From: Thermoplasmata archaeon
GTDB lineage: Archaea > Thermoplasmatota > Thermoplasmata > Thermoplasmatales > Thermoplasmataceae
Reading direction: 5' to 3'
NCBI GenBank assembly: GCA_021797055.1
Contig: JAKAAI010000011.1
Coordinates: forward strand, 1 to 37,486
Length of the DNA: 37,486 nucleotides
Each line of letters opens with the position of its first letter. The stretch's first letter is position 1. The notes under the pieces are model-generated. The model was not told the origin of the DNA, did not search any database, and was given only the letters and a program-made list of their open reading frames with translations. Below, piece after piece: positions 33,233 through 37,486 of the stretch. The position numbers were made by a program, and so were the translations under genes.

Positions 33233-36049
33233 ATGGTGCGAATCGGGTTTATTCTCATTTTGGTCATTGTCCTTTTACTGGTCTTACCCTATAATAACAT
33301 ATCCACCCAACCAAATTATCTGCATAAATATCAGCATTATCAGCAAAGTGATTTGCGGTCTCCTTATGCCAATTCATCCCTGGCAAATTATTACATGACC
33401 TCAGATATCTCGATCCCAAATGGATCATCTTATTCTATCCACAATACACGTTTTATTGTAACTGGAAATTATTCTATCTTTGACTCCGGAACACTGTCCA
33501 TAACGAACAGTACGATAACAGGACAGAACGGGTGTGATCATCTCACAGTTATGATAAAAGGATCATATGGATATCCAGCGGTTATAAGGATTTCTGGGTC
33601 AGAATACAAAATTCCCGGGAGCATTGCGCTTCAGGATGCTACAGGTTCCTTTCTGAACTCACAACTATCCTCCGGATACAGCAATGTATCAGATCCTCAG
33701 GAATCGCTTACATTTTCAGCAGTTTATTCAAATGTTTTCTCCTTCAACTCGACATTCACAGGATTGATTCAGACGAATTCTTCTCCAATATATACAGCAG
33801 GATACGAATCATTCAATCGATCTATACCGTTCTCTTCCAACGCTATTATACCCCTTAATTACTGGAACGGTTCCGGGGAGGATCCTTTGGTATCTGCAAT
33901 AACTGTAACCATGCAGTATTCAGGTGACAATCCCAGCGGCACGAACAGCGTGGTGTTTGATTATTTCGGGCTAAATTACACGTATTATTTCAATTCAACA
34001 GGATCTGTCTTTACCTATGACAATACATCATTTTCCATTCCCGTCAAGGAGCCATTCAAGTCGAGTCTGAATTATAGCGAAAATATGACAGCTGAGATGC
34101 ATATTTATCCTGAGACAGGCTCTAACACAACGATAAAGACATTGTGTATTGAATACAGGTCAAACGACACGGTCTCATATTACGGAAATGATTTTTTTAC
34201 CTATGAGATAGATCACACCAATGCGATCTATGTCAATTCGTCCCTTGAATTAAGCCGGAATAAACGATATTTATACCTGAACTTACAGAATCCTGAGCAC
34301 GATTATCTCAGAGCAACGAATGCTTCTATCTACCTTGCAGATTCCTTGTCTTCATCAGCATCAGGAAACTGTCCATTCTATGTAAAGCAATCAAGCGCAA
34401 TATTCTGCCTGTATTATGTGGGCATTTCCTTTTATGATCAGGGAAGGATAATAACAAATTTTACCGTTTCCGTGGACTCGGGGAATAATAATTCAACAAT
34501 AGATTATGTAAACTCATTCGTTAATTCCGTTGTCGTTGCAAATGATATACCGGATGGATACGTAAGCTGTTCCTTCTACGAGACATACCTGCTTTCTGAC
34601 CTTGTTGCTTCGAACATTATCATATACACAAATGAGTACTGTGTAAATCTTTATGGTGAAAACTATACTTTATCCCTTCCTCCATACAACCTTTCTTCAG
34701 GAAACGAAATATTCGATACATACCAGGCTAGCCTGCCAGGCGTGTTTATTTATCCTCTTACCGGCGATATAATAATGGGTCAGGACAACAATGTCGCATT
34801 CAGGGTTGGAGATTATTCATCCATTCCACTCAATTTCAGCTATTCAATTTCTTTTTTCAGCAATACTGACCCACTGTCCAAGACACTGGATCAGACCTGT
34901 AATCTGTTAGCGGGAGAATATGTTCAGAAGGATTATAACATATCATTTCCGGATTTCGCTGCGAATACCACTGAATTAATAATAACAGTTCATTCGAGTA
35001 AGCCAACAATTAATGGTAGAAACTTCACTGAGACCTATTTCCTGGAAGCATACGTAAACGCTTCCTTGAGGACACTGGCAACCTTTATCTGGCTCAATGA
35101 TGACTCTGAGATTGCGTTGACTTTGAATATTACAGGAAATTCTGGACCTGCAAACCCCGTCCTCAATATCAGGGTCACATCGTATGCTTCGAATGTAACG
35201 ATGCTTAATTGTACTTTGAAAGTATCCACTGATAATTTTTCCTATCGGTTCAGATACAATTTGTCTTTACCGTCAGTCCCGGATAATATTACCATATCTG
35301 CAAGTCTATCATCGCATGTTCTGATGTATGTGAAGGGATCAGTCAGGCAGATACTGCCGATAGAGGGTAACTCCTCATACTTCGCAATTTCAAAAATAGT
35401 TTTCAAAGAGACCGGTCTGCCAGCCGGTATATCATGGGGAATAGACCTTAACGGGTCCAGTTATACTTCATGTCAGGCAACGTTATGCATCCAGGTTAAA
35501 AATGGAAAATACAATTTTTCTGTTACCGGGATACCTGGTTTCGTATCAAATATTTCTTCAGGAATCGTAAACGCGATCTTTGAGAAAGAATGCATCTATC
35601 TGTCTTATTCTCCCCATCTTTATACCATCAGGATACATGAAACCGGTTTGCCTGACAATTATATCTGGACTGCCTGTATTGGAACTGAAAATTTCACATC
35701 GGCAGGTAATTGCATCCTGTTTGAGGTTCCAAATGGCACATATATACTTCAGGCAGACGCCTCACATTATGTTACAAGCAACCTGAGTTATCCTTTTGCC
35801 GTCAATGGGCATTCGATATCTATTCAGATCGAATTCAGTGCAATCAGGACCGAGTCATTCCTCAATGTTATGGAAAACAGGATTGCTCAGTCACCTGTGA
35901 CGTATATAATCATTACGGCATTGATTGTCCTATATATACGTATTTATAAGGACAGTGTTCTGCTGTGCTCCACGTGTCTGCAGCCGACAGGTCATTTCAG
36001 AAAGAAGTGTAAATGCAATCAGACAGCACTGGATACCAAAGAAAAGTAG
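33233..36049 (+). CDS. large surface protein with ETGLP repeats and cytoplasmic cysteine tail
   Basis: A 938-residue protein. It has an N-terminal signal sequence (IGFILILVIVLLLVLPY) and a very long extracellular region rich in Asn, Ser, Thr and Tyr with dozens of N-glycosylation sequons. Near the end two related modules begin with ETGLP (35409 and 35640), each with SWG/IWT, two Cys and a VxNGxY strand. They are PEGA-like and common in Thermoplasmatales surface proteins. One membrane helix (about 885-905) anchors it, and a basic tail with CSTC and CKC may hold a zinc ion. The function is unknown; cell envelope or S-layer-associated is likely. Confidence 0.8.
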   Translation: MVRIGFILILVIVLLLVLPYNNISTQPNYLHKYQHYQQSDLRSPYANSSLANYYMTSDISIPNGSSYSIHNTRFIVTGNYSIFDSGTLSITNSTITGQNGCDHLTVMIKGSYGYPAVIRISGSEYKIPGSIALQDATGSFLNSQLSSGYSNVSDPQESLTFSAVYSNVFSFNSTFTGLIQTNSSPIYTAGYESFNRSIPFSSNAIIPLNYWNGSGEDPLVSAITVTMQYSGDNPSGTNSVVFDYFGLNYTYYFNSTGSVFTYDNTSFSIPVKEPFKSSLNYSENMTAEMHIYPETGSNTTIKTLCIEYRSNDTVSYYGNDFFTYEIDHTNAIYVNSSLELSRNKRYLYLNLQNPEHDYLRATNASIYLADSLSSSASGNCPFYVKQSSAIFCLYYVGISFYDQGRIITNFTVSVDSGNNNSTIDYVNSFVNSVVVANDIPDGYVSCSFYETYLLSDLVASNIIIYTNEYCVNLYGENYTLSLPPYNLSSGNEIFDTYQASLPGVFIYPLTGDIIMGQDNNVAFRVGDYSSIPLNFSYSISFFSNTDPLSKTLDQTCNLLAGEYVQKDYNISFPDFAANTTELIITVHSSKPTINGRNFTETYFLEAYVNASLRTLATFIWLNDDSEIALTLNITGNSGPANPVLNIRVTSYASNVTMLNCTLKVSTDNFSYRFRYNLSLPSVPDNITISASLSSHVLMYVKGSVRQILPIEGNSSYFAISKIVFKETGLPAGISWGIDLNGSSYTSCQATLCIQVKNGKYNFSVTGIPGFVSNISSGIVNAIFEKECIYLSYSPHLYTIRIHETGLPDNYIWTACIGTENFTSAGNCILFEVPNGTYILQADASHYVTSNLSYPFAVNGHSISIQIEFSAIRTESFLNVMENRIAQSPVTYIIITALIVLYIRIYKDSVLLCSTCLQPTGHFRKKCKCNQTALDTKEK

Positions 36050-36113
36050 ATAAAATTACTGTAGATGCTATTTTATGAAGTAATTATTATCGTATACCTT
36101 TTCATGCGATCTT

Positions 36114-37265
36114 ATGTTTAAAACTACAATGACAGGTAGTTTCTTCAGAACCAAGGAAATCGTTGAGCTGCTTGGGAAATCCCAGACAGGTGAGGTTTCG
36201 GAAAAGAATTCTAAGGAGATTGAAGCTGCGGAAAAACTGGCTATTTCTGACCAGCTCCATCCTGGTGGATCGAAATACGGCCTGACATGGGTCAGTAATG
36301 GGGAGCAGAGGAAATCCGGCTACACCACATACATACCGAACAGGTTCTCTGGTTTTTCTAAAAAGAAGAAGGCATCAACAAAATTTTCAAATGAATTTTA
36401 CAGTGAGCTGATGGAGGCGAATCCATTTATGGCAAAGATAATCGAGGAAACGAAGGCTTTTGAGCTGCCTGCCATTGAACAGAAGCTGGAATACACAGGA
36501 TCTAAACAGGCGAAGAGGGAAGCAGAGGATGCAGTCAGGATAGCAAAGAAACTGGGTGCAAAGAGAGTGTTTGTTCCAGCCCCATCCCCTGGTGTTATAA
36601 CTGTGTTCTATCCACATGGCAAGGCTTACCATGATCATGAAGACTTCCTGTTTTCTCTATCCAAAGAGCTTTCAAAAGAATACAGGGCCATACTCTCGGT
36701 TGATGGCGTTGATTTGCAGATTGATGCACCAGATCTAGCAATGGCAAAGAGCCTAGGTCTTGACTGGACCAAAGACTTCAAGTCAGTATTGCCGGAACAT
36801 GTTAGTGCAATAAATGAGGCCATTTCCGGACTTCCATCCAGAAGGATCAGGGTGCATTACTGCTACGGGAACTATGCAGCACCTCACCTGACGGATCCCA
36901 GCTACGCGGATGTGCTTCCCCACATATTGAAGTTAAAAGTGGGCACACTTGTCGGGGAAATGGCAAACCCGAGGCATGCAGGAGATCCGCTCATAATAAA
37001 GAAATATGTGAAGGAACATGGCTGGCCGAAGAATCTCACCTTTGCAGCTGGCGTGATTGATGTTAAATCAAGTTTTGTTGAAACACCCGAGACTGTTAAC
37101 CTGAAGCTCCAGAATCTTGCAAACATTGACGATATTGGACCTGAGAGAGTTATGGGCGGCACAGACTGTGGATTTGAGACGTTCGCAGGTCTCGGAAGCG
37201 TGACACGGAATATTGCGCTTAAAAAACTTGAGGCACTCGCAAAAGGCGCTAGGTTAAAGGAGTGA
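36114..37265 (+). CDS. cobalamin-independent methionine synthase-like (MetE C-terminal type)
   Basis: A 383-residue barrel protein corresponding to the catalytic C-terminal half of MetE. Zinc ligands fit the family: His248 and Cys250 (VHYCYGNY), Glu282 (VGEMANPRHAG) and Cys352 (GTDCGFETFAG). GVIDVKSSFVETPE and the N-terminal TTMTGSFFRT are further signatures. Archaeal members of this type make methionine with a methyl donor other than methyltetrahydrofolate triglutamate, which is not known here. Epoxyalkane:coenzyme M transferase-like proteins share the fold and are an alternative. Confidence 0.85.
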   Translation: MFKTTMTGSFFRTKEIVELLGKSQTGEVSEKNSKEIEAAEKLAISDQLHPGGSKYGLTWVSNGEQRKSGYTTYIPNRFSGFSKKKKASTKFSNEFYSELMEANPFMAKIIEETKAFELPAIEQKLEYTGSKQAKREAEDAVRIAKKLGAKRVFVPAPSPGVITVFYPHGKAYHDHEDFLFSLSKELSKEYRAILSVDGVDLQIDAPDLAMAKSLGLDWTKDFKSVLPEHVSAINEAISGLPSRRIRVHYCYGNYAAPHLTDPSYADVLPHILKLKVGTLVGEMANPRHAGDPLIIKKYVKEHGWPKNLTFAAGVIDVKSSFVETPETVNLKLQNLANIDDIGPERVMGGTDCGFETFAGLGSVTRNIALKKLEALAKGARLKE

Positions 37266-37382
37266 AGGCACTTCTTCGCTCTTACTGAAGGCTTTGAATT
37301 AACGGATTTTGTTAAATCAGTTCGACCTGAAGAAAGTCATATTTACAAAACAAATTAGAACACTTTTTTCAAAATATTTAAA

Positions 37383-37486
37383 ATGCAGTTTTCGTTGAGT
37401 TACCTGAGGCGGAGGTTGGGTCATCTGAAATTATGGGGTGTTCTTTCTTTAATTGTTTCTGTATTGATTCTCTCTTTATCATTTAC
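37383..37486 (+). CDS. N-terminus of a membrane protein (truncated by window edge)
   Basis: Thirty-four codons are open to the last base. A basic amphipathic start (YLRRRLGHLKLW) precedes a strongly hydrophobic helix (GVLSLIVSVLILSLSF), the layout of a permease N-terminus. An ABC transporter permease is likely but cannot be proven from this fragment. TATTTAAA lies just before the ATG. Confidence 0.45.
   Translation, partial: MQFSLSYLRRRLGHLKLWGVLSLIVSVLILSLSF

Noticed and set aside
1..37486. tRNA, rRNA, CRISPR arrays and insertion sequences
   Set aside because: Read by eye on both strands; no T-loop/acceptor pairs, regularly spaced repeats, or transposase motifs with terminal repeats were found. 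A tRNAscan or CRISPR-finder run would be decisive.

Overview
The window looks like chromosome of a thermoacidophilic archaeon of the order Thermoplasmatales; the genus is not resolved. Archaeal marks are ribosomal protein S8e next to SRP19, the iron-sulfur primase subunit PriL, a protein resembling RNase P component 4, a PAC2 protein, a Sec11-like signal peptidase, the pyrB-pyrI pair and a dolichol/phytol-kinase-like membrane protein. Marks pointing to Thermoplasmatales are a BadF-type sugar kinase of the 2-keto-3-deoxygluconate kinase kind, a Ta0938-like zinc protein and an Asn/Ser/Tyr-rich surface protein with repeated ETGLP modules. Many genes have an A/T-rich TATA-like box about 22 to 30 nt before the start codon, as expected for leaderless transcripts. 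Base composition was judged by eye to be moderately AT-rich; no count was made.

Layout. 1-7.3 kb: end of a degenerate FtsZ-like gene, pyrBI (minus), a small unknown gene, an RNase P component 4 gene with a start problem, a sugar kinase, a large single-chain helicase-nuclease and a molybdopterin oxidoreductase. 7.3-15.2 kb: a helical-repeat protein gene and the operon glgB-glgE-treS-maltokinase, all on the minus strand. 15.3-19.5 kb: signal peptidase, MarR regulator and MFS exporter (minus), then a DMT transporter (plus). 19.6-24.1 kb: malic enzyme, GNAT and PAC2 operon, a second GNAT protein and a lipid-kinase-like membrane protein. 24.2-26.4 kb: an unknown gene followed in frame by a decayed M19 dipeptidase fragment, then a chorismate mutase fusion plus prephenate dehydrogenase. 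26.7-32 kb: S8e-SRP19, PepQ-PriL, QueE, dihydroorotase and a methyltransferase. 32-37.5 kb: a heme-oxygenase-like protein paired with a Ta0938-like protein, a large surface protein, a MetE-like methionine synthase and the first codons of a membrane protein.

How the genes work together. The most notable unit is 8.1-15.2 kb. TreS interconverts trehalose and maltose, maltokinase makes maltose 1-phosphate, GlgE polymerises it to alpha-1,4-glucan and GlgB adds branches. This is the whole GlgE route, best known from actinobacteria, packed as one overlapping operon in an archaeon. Other linked functions are pyrimidine synthesis (pyrB, pyrI, and a distant pyrC), tyrosine synthesis (chorismate mutase, TyrA), and a drug exporter with its probable MarR regulator.

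No CRISPR array, tRNA, rRNA or insertion sequence was recognised.
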